Source: Ferrimonas sediminicola (GTDB taxonomy: Bacteria; Pseudomonadota; Gammaproteobacteria; Enterobacterales; Shewanellaceae). From it: a DNA stretch of 64,000 nucleotides. The notes beneath the pieces were generated by a model. It had not been told where the DNA came from and did no database searches. It saw only the letters and a list, made by a program, of their open reading frames with translations. Below are positions 8,201 to 15,424 of this stretch, in pieces (the stretch's first letter is position 1; each line of letters opens with the position of its first letter). The position numbers and the translations under genes are program-made. The stretch covers positions 1-64,000 of the forward strand of contig NZ_SWCI01000008.1 of the NCBI RefSeq assembly GCF_005116715.1, in the 5' to 3' direction.

Positions 8201-11200
8201 GGGATGACGGCGGCCTGCGCTTCGACGGGGTGGATGACCATGTGGTGGTTCCCCATAGCAGCCAGCTTGCCTTTACCCTGTTCCAAAGCTTCTCCCTCAC
8301 AGCCTGGGTGCAGCCCGACGGCGGCCAGGGCGGCTGGGCCGGGCTGGTCACCAAGTCCAGGGATCAGGCGCCCTGGTATGGGCTGTGGATCACCAGCTGG
8401 GATGCCTGGGCCGCGGGGGGGCCCAACGCCATCTTCGACGGACCCATCAGTGGGGGCTGGCATCACCTGGCCCTGGTGCAGGACGCCTTGCTGGATTCGC
8501 GCTGGCTCTACGTGGACGGGCTCCTGGCGGGCACCCTGGACGCCCAGTTTGGTGAGGGCGGGGGGGACCTCTGGTTTGGCGGCGCCGCCGGCATCGAGGA
8601 GTTTTTCGACGGCGTCCTGGACGAGATTCGCCTCTATGACCGCCCCCTGACGGCGGAAGAGGTGGGGGTGCTGGCGACGGCCCCGCCGCCGGCGGCCGGT
8701 CCCGTGACTCTGCCGGACTCGGTGCAGATCGTCAGCGGTGCCAGCGTCGACATCGACGTGCTGGCCAATGACCATGCCCTGGCAGGATTGGACCCCGCCA
8801 GTGTCGAGGTGGTGGTATCACCGGATCAGGGCACCATCACCGCCATCGGCAGTGGCGACGGGGTGATCAGCTACAGTCACAACGGCAGCGGCCTCGGCGA
8901 TGGTTTCAGCTACCGCGTCAGGGACTACGCCGGTGCCTGGTCGGCGGCCACGGCGGTCACCATCGGTGTCCAGGCTTACGTGCCGCCGACGGTGGCGATC
9001 ACCGCTCCCCAGAGTGGGGCGCAGGTCAGCGGCAACCTGGTGGTTCAGTGGCGGCTGTCTGGGGACGACAGCCAGTACGACCACATTCATGTGCGCCTGG
9101 ACGACAATCCCCATGTCACCCTGCACAACACCAGCCTCACCAGCTATGACTTCGGGGCGGTGGAAGCCGGGGAGCATAGCATCGAGGTCTGGTTGGTCAC
9201 CCCGGAGCACCTGCCCCTGGCCAACCCGGAGGCCAGCGATTGGGTGAGTGTGACCGTATTGGACCAGAGCGGTGGCGATCCCACTCTGGTGGGGTACTGG
9301 GCCATGGATTCCGGATCCGCCCAGACCGCCCTGGACAGCTCGGGCAATCAGCATCATGGCCAGATCCTCGGCGCCCAGGTGGTACCGGGTCGCTTCGGCC
9401 AGGGGTTGAGTTTCGATGGGCTCGATGACCTGGTGCAGATCCCCCACGACGCCGCCTTGGCCTTCGGCAGCGGCGATGACTTTACCCTGGCCTTCTGGGC
9501 CCAGGGGGTAGGCAGCCAGCCCGGCTGGGCCGGTGTGGTCACCAAGTCCAGGGATCAGGCGCCCTGGTATGGCATCTGGGTGGCCAGCAATCGTCGGTGG
9601 ACCTCCGGCGGGCCGCAAAACATCAGTGGCAGCAAGATCAGCGCCGGCTGGCATCATCTGGTGCTGGTGCAAACCGGTGGCAGTCGTCTGCTTTACCTCG
9701 ATGGGGTGCTCAATGCCCAGGGCAGTGCCCAGGAGGCCAGTGGTGTCGGGGACCTGGTGTTTGGGGCTGCCCTGGGGGTCAGCGAGCACTTCAGCGGCAT
9801 CCTCGATGAGGTGCGCCTCTACCGGCGGGCCCTCGGTGCCGCCGACGTGACCGGCCTCTATAACCTGGATCCGGGCGCCCTGAGTGTGGTGGCGGTAGAT
9901 GACAACGCCACGGTGGACCAGGGCGGATCGGTCAGCATCGACCTGCTGGCAAACGACAGCGCCACCCTGGGATTGGACGCCGCATCGGTGGAGCTGATGA
10001 GTGCGCCTGGCGACGGCACTCTGCAGATAGACCCGGTCACCGGCGAGGCGGTCTACCAGCATGATGGCAGTGCCACCAGCAGCGACAGCTTCAGCTACCG
10101 GGTGGCGGACAGCCAGGGCAACCTGAGCAACCTCGCCCAGGTGCAACTGACCATAGTGCCCTACCTGCCGCCCACCGTGACCATCACCGCGCCGGTGTCA
10201 GGGGCCCAAGTGACGGGCAATCTGGTGCTGCAGTGGCAGACCTCGGGGGATCAGGCCGCATTCGACCACATCCATGTGCAGCTGGACGATGCTCCCTATG
10301 TGCCCCTGCACGATACCTCGCTGACCAGCTATGATTTCGGTCCGGGTTCGGTCGGGGAGCATGTGATGAGGGTGTGGCTGGTGGACGCCAACCATCAGGC
10401 TCTGCTCAATCCGGAGGCATCGGATCAGGTGACGGTCAACTGGAGTGATCCTGCTATTGTCAGCCCAGTTCAGATCGATCCTCCCGGCGGTGACTTCACC
10501 AGTGACGTGACCGTGACCCTGAGCGCCGACGCCGGCGCGGCGATCCACTTCACCCTGGATGGCTCCACCCCCGGGGCCGGTTCCAGCCGCTATGAGGCAC
10601 CGCTGCTGATCAGTCAGAGCCTGACCCTGAAGGCGGTGGCCATACTGGACGGCGTCAGCAGCAGCGTCAGCTCTGCCCAGTTTAACCTGGATCTGCCGGG
10701 CGATGGCCTGCCCAGAGCCGGCCTGGTGGGGTACTGGCCCATGGATGAGGGCGGCGGCAGTCAGCTGTTGGATGCCTCCGGCTCCGGCCTGGTGGGCAGC
10801 ATCTCCGGGGCGCTTTGGGCTCCGGGCTGGGCGGGCAGCGGCCTCTACTTCGATGGGATCGATGATCTGGTGAGTATTAGCCATCAGCCGCAACTGGCCT
10901 TTGCCAGCGGCGCTAGCTTCTCGCTGTCGGCCTGGGTCAACCTGGACGGCGATCAGGGCGGCTGGGCTGGGGTGGTGACCAAGTCCAGGGACGACTCCCC
11001 TTGGTACGGCCTGTGGGTGGCCTCCTACGATCGCTGGATCTTCGGCGGGCCAACCAACCTCAAGGGGCCGCTGGCCGAGGGAGGGTGGCAGCAGCTGACC
11101 CTGATCCAGGATGGCGCGGCAGGCAGCCGCAGCCTCTACCTCAACGGTACCCTGGTGGCCAACGGGGTGGCCCAGCACGCCGACGGTGCCGGCGACCTGG

Positions 11201-11319
11201 TTCTGGGCGGGGTACAGGGCGTGTCGGAGTTCTTCCGCGGCACCCTGGATGAGGTGCGACTCTACAACCGGGCCCTCAGCGCCGACGAGATTCAGGCGTT
11301 GGCGACCCTGGCGCCATAG
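5266..11319 (+). CDS. Giant secreted PQQ-type dehydrogenase-like protein with PKD, Ig-like and three LamG domains
   Basis: The protein has 2017 residues. A signal peptide (about 1-28) precedes a glucose/sorbosone-dehydrogenase-like six-bladed propeller (about 35-545). The propeller shows DHGLLGFALDP, THQTHGIGQLVFG, NSHNGKILRIDP and ALGLRNPYRM, typical of quinoprotein sugar dehydrogenases. A PKD domain follows (about 552-642, FDWQFGDG), then an Ig-like segment, ANDxxL modules (LLANDS), and chitobiase-type C-terminal modules (YYTLDGRDP, HFTLDGSTP). Three LamG/concanavalin-like domains begin at residues 944, 1341 and 1820, each opening LVGYW. It is likely exported and acts on or binds polysaccharide or sugar at the surface; substrate and PQQ dependence are inferred. 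GTG 5266 is used because GAGGTGAT precedes it. ATG 5275 is possible. No transmembrane anchor or sorting tail is seen at the C-terminus. Confidence 0.85.
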   Translation: MKAMVKRLTSILLLLVLGAWPMMALPALFDDPNFTEEALSRPDGQGWSGVVGLAFSEAGDRIYAWEREGRVWIIDEANPVATPFLDIADEVLAWRDHGLLGFALDPLFEQNGYVYIGYIVDRHHLLHCVEPDAGVGAPICDQNYDPNYTVLQTQATIGRVVRYTAIRPQGAPDFSNAVSVDYDSRKVLIGESPSTGMAMTHQTHGIGQLVFGTDGTLLVAFGDGASYASTDVGSAEESAYLDALAEGILRPDENVGAYRAQMVNSHNGKILRIDPASGDGVASNPYYDGAAPRSPASRVWALGLRNPYRMTLKPGTGSHNSADADPGVLYVGDVGLSRWEEFVVVDGPAINFGWPVFEGMTIQSGYFYAAPNSEAASAALGCDVKFTDLIVQESQQPLSFPNPCGQGEITSVPVFEHRRPTLDWFHIDPDTRYPAFDGNGDAVAVGIGQPIPGTSEVLTQGTPFAGNASTGGTWYLGGEFPESYHNTYFHGDYGGQWIRNFQMSSDDRVTRVVPFASDGGGVVFIATHPADGRLYYISWASFIYRVSYAPGGNRVPAAVASADPIFGPSPLTVQFSSAGSSDPENGTLSFDWQFGDGASDSGPSPTHEYRASGSGPANYTATLTVTDDGSPPQSDSATLLVSLNNTPPQVTITSPADGTLYPLSGDTTYDLTAQITDAEHGSGELSCAWQTVLHHNNHTHEDPVDNNCSSQVQIAPAGCDGETYFYRVHLTVTDAHGLATTAVSTLYPDCGGVSPPVANDDSASVPVGGSVELDLLANDSDDTGLNPGSLTLLSQPASGQLTVLPGTGRVQYRPAIVTSGSVSFQYRISDVDGFASDPANVTIAIVLDGSTPVVATPVVTPGAGEYPAPLELTLSSATGGATLYYTLDGRDPDFDSAVSDGSLSLEQSATLKVWAYRDGYVPSSVVTEGYQLLSGGPTFPVDGLVGYWPLNEGGGTLIGDASGNGHDGQLSGATWTSGWDDGGLRFDGVDDHVVVPHSSQLAFTLFQSFSLTAWVQPDGGQGGWAGLVTKSRDQAPWYGLWITSWDAWAAGGPNAIFDGPISGGWHHLALVQDALLDSRWLYVDGLLAGTLDAQFGEGGGDLWFGGAAGIEEFFDGVLDEIRLYDRPLTAEEVGVLATAPPPAAGPVTLPDSVQIVSGASVDIDVLANDHALAGLDPASVEVVVSPDQGTITAIGSGDGVISYSHNGSGLGDGFSYRVRDYAGAWSAATAVTIGVQAYVPPTVAITAPQSGAQVSGNLVVQWRLSGDDSQYDHIHVRLDDNPHVTLHNTSLTSYDFGAVEAGEHSIEVWLVTPEHLPLANPEASDWVSVTVLDQSGGDPTLVGYWAMDSGSAQTALDSSGNQHHGQILGAQVVPGRFGQGLSFDGLDDLVQIPHDAALAFGSGDDFTLAFWAQGVGSQPGWAGVVTKSRDQAPWYGIWVASNRRWTSGGPQNISGSKISAGWHHLVLVQTGGSRLLYLDGVLNAQGSAQEASGVGDLVFGAALGVSEHFSGILDEVRLYRRALGAADVTGLYNLDPGALSVVAVDDNATVDQGGSVSIDLLANDSATLGLDAASVELMSAPGDGTLQIDPVTGEAVYQHDGSATSSDSFSYRVADSQGNLSNLAQVQLTIVPYLPPTVTITAPVSGAQVTGNLVLQWQTSGDQAAFDHIHVQLDDAPYVPLHDTSLTSYDFGPGSVGEHVMRVWLVDANHQALLNPEASDQVTVNWSDPAIVSPVQIDPPGGDFTSDVTVTLSADAGAAIHFTLDGSTPGAGSSRYEAPLLISQSLTLKAVAILDGVSSSVSSAQFNLDLPGDGLPRAGLVGYWPMDEGGGSQLLDASGSGLVGSISGALWAPGWAGSGLYFDGIDDLVSISHQPQLAFASGASFSLSAWVNLDGDQGGWAGVVTKSRDDSPWYGLWVASYDRWIFGGPTNLKGPLAEGGWQQLTLIQDGAAGSRSLYLNGTLVANGVAQHADGAGDLVLGGVQGVSEFFRGTLDEVRLYNRALSADEIQALATLAP
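8345..8381 (+). repeat. 37-base exact repeat within the LamG gene (copy 1)
   Basis: These 37 bases inside LamG domain 1 recur exactly at 9536-9572 in LamG domain 2. A diverged third copy lies near 10974-11010. They encode the core VTKSRDQAPWYG. Identity at nucleotide level over this length suggests recent duplication or gene conversion between the LamG modules. Confidence 0.9.
9536..9572 (+). repeat. 37-base exact repeat within the LamG gene (copy 2)
   Basis: This is identical to 8345-8381 and lies at the same position in the second LamG domain. The surrounding DNA is similar but not identical, so the modules share a common origin with a locally homogenised core. Confidence 0.9.
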
Positions 11320-11338
11320 GTTGAGGTTGCGCCATGGA

Positions 11339-11361
11339 AGGGGGGAGGCCGCCTCCCCCCT
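11339..11361. terminator. Hairpin between convergent genes
   Basis: Arms AGGGGGGAGG and CCTCCCCCCT are perfect and separated by CCG. The hairpin lies between the end of the LamG gene and the stop codon of the convergent DUF3108 gene, which it overlaps by two bases. There is no T-run, so it may act as a bidirectional barrier or a weak terminator rather than a classic one. Confidence 0.5.
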
Positions 11362-12073
11362 AGGGCACCCCGGCATCTGATGCCGGCTGATAGTGTTGCA
11401 TCTCCACCTCCAGCACCAGGAACCCCAGTCGGCGAACCTCCAGGCGCACCAGCTGGTTGCCCAGATCAGGGGCAAACCAGAAATCGGCCACCCGGGATTT
11501 TTCGGGGTGACTCTGGCGCAGGTGCAGCGCCGTGTAGGGGGCGCCCATCAGCGACAGGGTGGCCTTGCCCAGATTCTCGAACCGGTAGTGGCGGGTTTCC
11601 GCTCCCCAGGTGTAGCTGGTGACCACATCCTGGCCGGACTGGGCCAGCAGCGGCAGATTCTGCAGCAGGGTGGCAGCGCCCTGGATGGCGGGCTCCATGC
11701 CGTCGGGGTAGTGGACCGCCTCCCCCTGCTGAAATACCCTTATCAGGCCCTGGTTATCGGCCTCCCCCCGGTAGAGGGCGGGAAACCAGCCGGCGACCTC
11801 GGTGGTGAAGCCCTGGGTATACCAGCGATCCTCCTGCCAGCGCAGCCGCGTCAGGTTGTGGGCCTCACCCAGCAGACAGAAATCGCCCTGGCTCTCCAGT
11901 GTCACCCCCTCCCGGTCATGGCTGAGGCTCTGGAATCCCTGGCCGCAGGGCACCCCCTGGCTGCTGGCCAGGTAGTGGGCGGTAAACCCGCCGATGGGGG
12001 TGGACTGGACCGCGACCGACAGCAGCAGCGACAGCAGCGGCAGTAGCTCAATCCTTGCGGGGGTGATGTGCAA
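11360..12073 (-). CDS. DUF3108 family periplasmic protein
   Basis: This protein of about 237 residues has a hydrophobic N-terminal segment (LLPLLSLLLSVAVQS) and a body typical of DUF3108 proteins: an FTAHYLA strand near the start and DFWFAPDLGNQLVRLE near the end. The family is thought to form periplasmic beta-rich proteins; its function is not established. The start is uncertain. TTG at 12073 gives a compact signal peptide and lies after CTGGAG. It overlaps the end of the upstream ComFB gene by 26 bases, so translation may be coupled. It is the last gene of a seven-gene minus-strand run. Confidence 0.65.
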   Translation of the reverse strand: MHITPARIELLPLLSLLLSVAVQSTPIGGFTAHYLASSQGVPCGQGFQSLSHDREGVTLESQGDFCLLGEAHNLTRLRWQEDRWYTQGFTTEVAGWFPALYRGEADNQGLIRVFQQGEAVHYPDGMEPAIQGAATLLQNLPLLAQSGQDVVTSYTWGAETRHYRFENLGKATLSLMGAPYTALHLRQSHPEKSRVADFWFAPDLGNQLVRLEVRRLGFLVLEVEMQHYQPASDAGVP

Positions 12074-12311
12074 TGTACTCCAGGGCCCGCTCCAGCGCCT
12101 GGTCCACATTCTTCTGCATGGCGATAAGCTCGTCGGTAGAGGCGTAGGCACTGAGATCAACCCGGTGGCGGAAGTAGCGGCAGGGCAGCTGGTTGAGGGT
12201 CAGGCAGTAGAGATCCGCCAGCGGATCGGCACCAAGCTGTTCACCGAGTTTGCGTTCGGCAACCGTCTGCTCCAGCAGGATTTCATAGTAATTTCTGATT
12301 TCGGCGTCCAT
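12048..12311 (-). CDS. ComFB-like small protein
   Basis: This 87-residue cytoplasmic protein shows the pattern of the late-competence ComFB family: an N-terminal IRNYYEILLEQTV helix, CLTLNQLPCRYFRH in the middle, and a C-terminal helix ending ALEYIAHHPRKD. ComFB proteins are found in many bacteria and their role outside Bacillus is unclear. Some cyanobacterial members bind cyclic di-nucleotides. It lies 13 bases after the deacetylase-like gene and overlaps the DUF3108 gene, so it is likely part of the same transcript. The family call rests on the LNxLPxxY pattern. Confidence 0.7.
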   Translation of the reverse strand: MDAEIRNYYEILLEQTVAERKLGEQLGADPLADLYCLTLNQLPCRYFRHRVDLSAYASTDELIAMQKNVDQALERALEYIAHHPRKD

Positions 12312-12324
12312 GAGTCAGGCTCCT

Positions 12325-13227
12325 CTATCCCAGAGTGAAGGCGGCATGGAACAGCTGTCCGTGTCGCCGGGTCAGGCTGTCGGGATCGCGGTCGTAACCG
12401 CCGCCGATGACACAGGCCAGTGGTATGGCGTGGTCCCGACAGGTTGATAGTACCAGCTGTTCCCGCTGGCGTAATCCGTCATCGCTGATGCAAAGGTGTC
12501 CGAGGCGATCGCCTTGGTGGACGTCCACCCCGGCATCGAAGATCACCAGGTCCGGTTGATGCAACCTGAGGGCCAGGGTTAGCGCCTGCTCCACTGTCTG
12601 CAAGTAGACGGCATCCCCCACACCCTTCTCCAGGGGAAAGTCCATGTTCGAGGGCGGCTTGCGGCTGGGAAAGTTGGACTCACAGTGCACCGAACAGCTG
12701 ATGATCTGGGGGCGGTCGGCACACAGGGCGGCGGTACCGTCCCCCTGGTGGACATCCAGATCGAAGATCAGTACCCGATCGACGCCCGGCTGAGTCAGGG
12801 CCTCTTCGGCGGCCAGTACCAGATCATTGAAGACGCAGTAGCCGCTGCCAAAATCGAAGTGGGCGTGGTGATAGCCGCCGGAGAGGTGCAGAGCCAGTCC
12901 ATGCTTCAGGGCCAGGCGGGCGGTCAGGCTGGTGCCGGATACCGAGGTCAGGGTGCGTGCCACCAGGGCCTGGCTCCAGGGAAAACCGATGCGCCGTATC
13001 GCCCGGGCATCGAGTCGGTTCTCCAGGAAGGCGCTGGTGTAGTTGTCGCAGTGACAGCGTGTCAGCTGCCCCGGGTTGAGCCTGTCGGGCCGGTGCCAGC
13101 GGAGCTGCTCAGGGGGCAGTGTGCCGGTCAGGTAGTCGTACAGGTGACGGTACTTGGTGATGGGGAAGCCGTGGCTGGGCGGCAACATCAGTTGGGAGTA
13201 GATGGGGTGATAGACGCAATGGAGCAT
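12325..13227 (-). CDS. Histone-deacetylase-like amidohydrolase
   Basis: This is a 300-residue member of the arginase/deacetylase superfamily that hydrolyses N-acyl-lysine or acylated amines with Zn. Visible features are the catalytic pair GGYHHAHFDFGSG (His120/121), the zinc ligands DLDVHQGDG (Asp158, His160), the third ligand in GVDVHQGDRLG (Asp240), and GGGYD (Tyr278). The start ATG 13227 is chosen because homologues begin at the YHPxYS segment. An in-frame ATG at 13311 would add 28 low-complexity residues, and neither start has a strong ribosome site. The true substrate is unknown. Bacterial relatives include AcuC and acetylpolyamine hydrolases. Confidence 0.88.
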   Translation of the reverse strand: MLHCVYHPIYSQLMLPPSHGFPITKYRHLYDYLTGTLPPEQLRWHRPDRLNPGQLTRCHCDNYTSAFLENRLDARAIRRIGFPWSQALVARTLTSVSGTSLTARLALKHGLALHLSGGYHHAHFDFGSGYCVFNDLVLAAEEALTQPGVDRVLIFDLDVHQGDGTAALCADRPQIISCSVHCESNFPSRKPPSNMDFPLEKGVGDAVYLQTVEQALTLALRLHQPDLVIFDAGVDVHQGDRLGHLCISDDGLRQREQLVLSTCRDHAIPLACVIGGGYDRDPDSLTRRHGQLFHAAFTLG

Positions 13228-13338
13228 ACTAGGCGAGGGCGGGGGTGACGGCCCGCCCATGGGTACCTGCCGAGCCTTGAGAGAATGGGCGCCACCAAGG
13301 CGCTCATTCATGGAAAAGGATCAACAGGCCCTTCACAG

Positions 13339-14004
13339 TTACATGTTGGAGATGGCCCAGGTCATGAACTCCTTGCGGGTCTGCTCATCGGCCTGTTGCC
13401 ACCAGTACTTCAGCATCGCTTCCGGGTTGAGTTTGGCGTCGCCCTGAAGCTGTACCTCATTGGCATCGGTTGGCGTGTCGGCGCTAGCCGCGGCGCTGCC
13501 CTTGGGGGCGGTGGCGGCGATCACCTCCTGCTTGTGCTTCTGCTCAGGAGTCAACTCCTTGGTCAGGGAGTCGATGATGCTCTCCTCGTGGATGCTGGTC
13601 ATCTCGATGCTGTACTGGACCTGGTGACCGTCGGAGTGGGTGACGCTGACCTTGGGAGCCTGGGCAAAGGCCTTGGCCTGTTTCAGATCCCGGATGGGGG
13701 TCTGGGGTCGCAGCTTGTAGACGCCATCGGCATCGATGGTGATGTGCAGCAGGAAGGGATCGGAGTTGACCCTCTGGTGGCCGTCACCATAGGGCTCCTC
13801 GATGAGATCCTTGTAGACCAGGGCAACAGTGTGCTTGCCCTTCTCCAGCTCGATTTCATCTTTATGGCTGAAGAAATTGGACTTTACCTCCTGACCATTG
13901 ACGGCGATGAACTCCATGGACAGCGGAATGTTCAGGTCGGCCGCCAGGCTGTTCAGGCTCAGGCCTCCGGCGATAAGTGCAGCCATCAACGAGGCTTTGT
14001 TCAT
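13339..14004 (-). CDS. DUF2057 (UPF0319/YccT-type) periplasmic protein
   Basis: This 221-residue protein has a signal peptide cleaved near SLA-ADLNI. The mature N-terminus, LNIPLSMEFIAVNGQEV, is the DUF2057 signature, where a small beta-domain precedes an alpha-rich tail. In E. coli, YccT (CsgI) affects curli assembly; no curli genes are in this window, so the function here stays open. It begins ten bases after the priC stop, with AAGGAG as ribosome site, and belongs to the dinG-led run. Confidence 0.8.
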   Translation of the reverse strand: MNKASLMAALIAGGLSLNSLAADLNIPLSMEFIAVNGQEVKSNFFSHKDEIELEKGKHTVALVYKDLIEEPYGDGHQRVNSDPFLLHITIDADGVYKLRPQTPIRDLKQAKAFAQAPKVSVTHSDGHQVQYSIEMTSIHEESIIDSLTKELTPEQKHKQEVIAATAPKGSAAASADTPTDANEVQLQGDAKLNPEAMLKYWWQQADEQTRKEFMTWAISNM

Positions 14005-14014
14005 CCTGTGCTCC

Positions 14015-14656
14015 TTAATATCTCTGCCCGTTTTGCTCTAGGCGGGCGATGCGTTCTTCAATATAGGTCATGGCCTGACGACACCGGCCCAGCCGTTTTT
14101 GTGTGGTCAGAATCTCATTCTGTAGTTTGATTTTTTCCGCCCCCTGATGCAAATCAAGTTTTTGTTCCAACTCATGAATCTTTTGTTGAAGGCGGTCGGC
14201 CCAGTTTTGGTGCTTGCGCAGTTCGGCGTAGGCGCTGTGGCTGTTTTGCATCACCGAGCGGGCAATCCACTGGTATTGGCTGTCCTGCCGCGGCACGCTT
14301 CGGCGCCGGCTGGAGAAGCGGGCACCGGCGGCCTGCAGTCCGGTGGTGGCCAGGGCCTGAGTCACCGCCTGGTAGCGATCGGAAAACTGCTGGCACACCA
14401 ACTCGAAGGTGTCGCCGGAGTCGCTGGCCTGGCTCAGGCGATCCAGTTTAGCCAGGTCCTGCTCCAGCCGCTGCAGGCACTGGGCCAGCGACGCTCCGGT
14501 GTGGTCGAACAGGGCGGAGTGAAATCTCTGCTGGTGATCCAGGGCCTGTGAAGTGTTGCCGGGCAGGGCGTGGTCATGTTCGCGTACCTGGCTCTTAAGT
14601 TGCTCCAGGCGCTGCCTGAGCAGTTGCAGCAGGTCGCTGCGGCGCCGATAACTCAC
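14015..14656 (-). CDS. priC: Primosomal replication protein PriC
   Basis: This 213-residue protein is predicted to be all-helical and mostly coiled-coil. The C-terminal LGRCRQAMTYIEERIARLE and the middle AYAELRKHQNWADRLQQKI match the PriC family, which reloads DnaB at stalled forks together with PriA/Rep. It is somewhat longer than the roughly 175-residue E. coli protein. GTG 14656 overlaps the TSUP stop in a GTGA junction, indicating translational coupling. Co-transcription with dinG would place a fork-restart factor and a repair helicase in one unit. Confidence 0.8.
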   Translation of the reverse strand: MSYRRRSDLLQLLRQRLEQLKSQVREHDHALPGNTSQALDHQQRFHSALFDHTGASLAQCLQRLEQDLAKLDRLSQASDSGDTFELVCQQFSDRYQAVTQALATTGLQAAGARFSSRRRSVPRQDSQYQWIARSVMQNSHSAYAELRKHQNWADRLQQKIHELEQKLDLHQGAEKIKLQNEILTTQKRLGRCRQAMTYIEERIARLEQNGQRY

Positions 14657-15423
14657 AGCCACGCCTCCACCGCCAGCTTTCCGGCGATAATCAGCACCAC
14701 AGAGATGAACACCGGCCGAATGAAGCGGCTGCCGTAGCGGATGGCGGAGTGGGCGCCGATCCAGGCGCCGGCCATCAGGCAGCCCCCCATGGCCAGGCCA
14801 ATGCCGAAGTGGACATGGCCCAGACCGATGAAGAATCCCAGGGAGGTGGCATTGCTGACAAAGTTCATGCTGCGGGCCAGGCCGGAGGAGAGCAGAATGT
14901 TCATCCGGTAGAGCACCATGGAGGAGACGGTCCAAAAGGCGCCGGTCCCCGGTCCGGCGAAACCGTCATAAAACCCCAGGGTGACTCCCTGGAACCACTG
15001 CTTGGTGCGCAGCTTCGGGCAGCGCACCGGCAGGCCCCGCTGCTCATCGCTGGGAGAGGGGGACAGCAGGGTATACAGGGCAATGAGGACAATCACCAGG
15101 GGCAGGATGCGGTTGAGCACCTCGGCGGAGAACAGGTCTACCGCGAGGGTGCCGGCGCCGGCGCCAATGAAGGTGGCCAGCACCGACTCCCGCCAGAACC
15201 TGGGGTTGAACAGCTGCTTGCGGTAGAAGGCCCAGCTGGCGGTCAGGGAGCCGAAGCTGGCGGCCAGCTTATTGGTGCCCAGCGCCAGGTGAGGGGGAAG
15301 CCCGGCAGTCAGCAGCGCCGGAATGGTCAGCAGTCCACCGCCTCCGGCCACGGCGTCGATAAAGCCGGCGACAAAGGCGACTGAGGAGAGCAGCAGTATC
15401 AGGTCGAGACCCAGTTCCATCAT
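14653..15423 (-). CDS. TSUP-family (TauE/SafE) membrane permease
   Basis: This 256-residue inner-membrane protein is rich in hydrophobic helices. The family marks are FIDAVAGGGGLLTIPALL near the N-terminus and GFYDGFAGPGTGAFW in the second half, the paired glycine-rich motifs of TauE/SafE exporters of sulfite, sulfoacetate or other anions. Its organisation resembles YfcA. ATG 15423 lies one base after the dinG stop, and a second ATG follows at 15420. The substrate cannot be read from sequence. Confidence 0.88.
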   Translation of the reverse strand: MMELGLDLILLLSSVAFVAGFIDAVAGGGGLLTIPALLTAGLPPHLALGTNKLAASFGSLTASWAFYRKQLFNPRFWRESVLATFIGAGAGTLAVDLFSAEVLNRILPLVIVLIALYTLLSPSPSDEQRGLPVRCPKLRTKQWFQGVTLGFYDGFAGPGTGAFWTVSSMVLYRMNILLSSGLARSMNFVSNATSLGFFIGLGHVHFGIGLAMGGCLMAGAWIGAHSAIRYGSRFIRPVFISVVLIIAGKLAVEAWL

Positions 15424-15424
15424 C

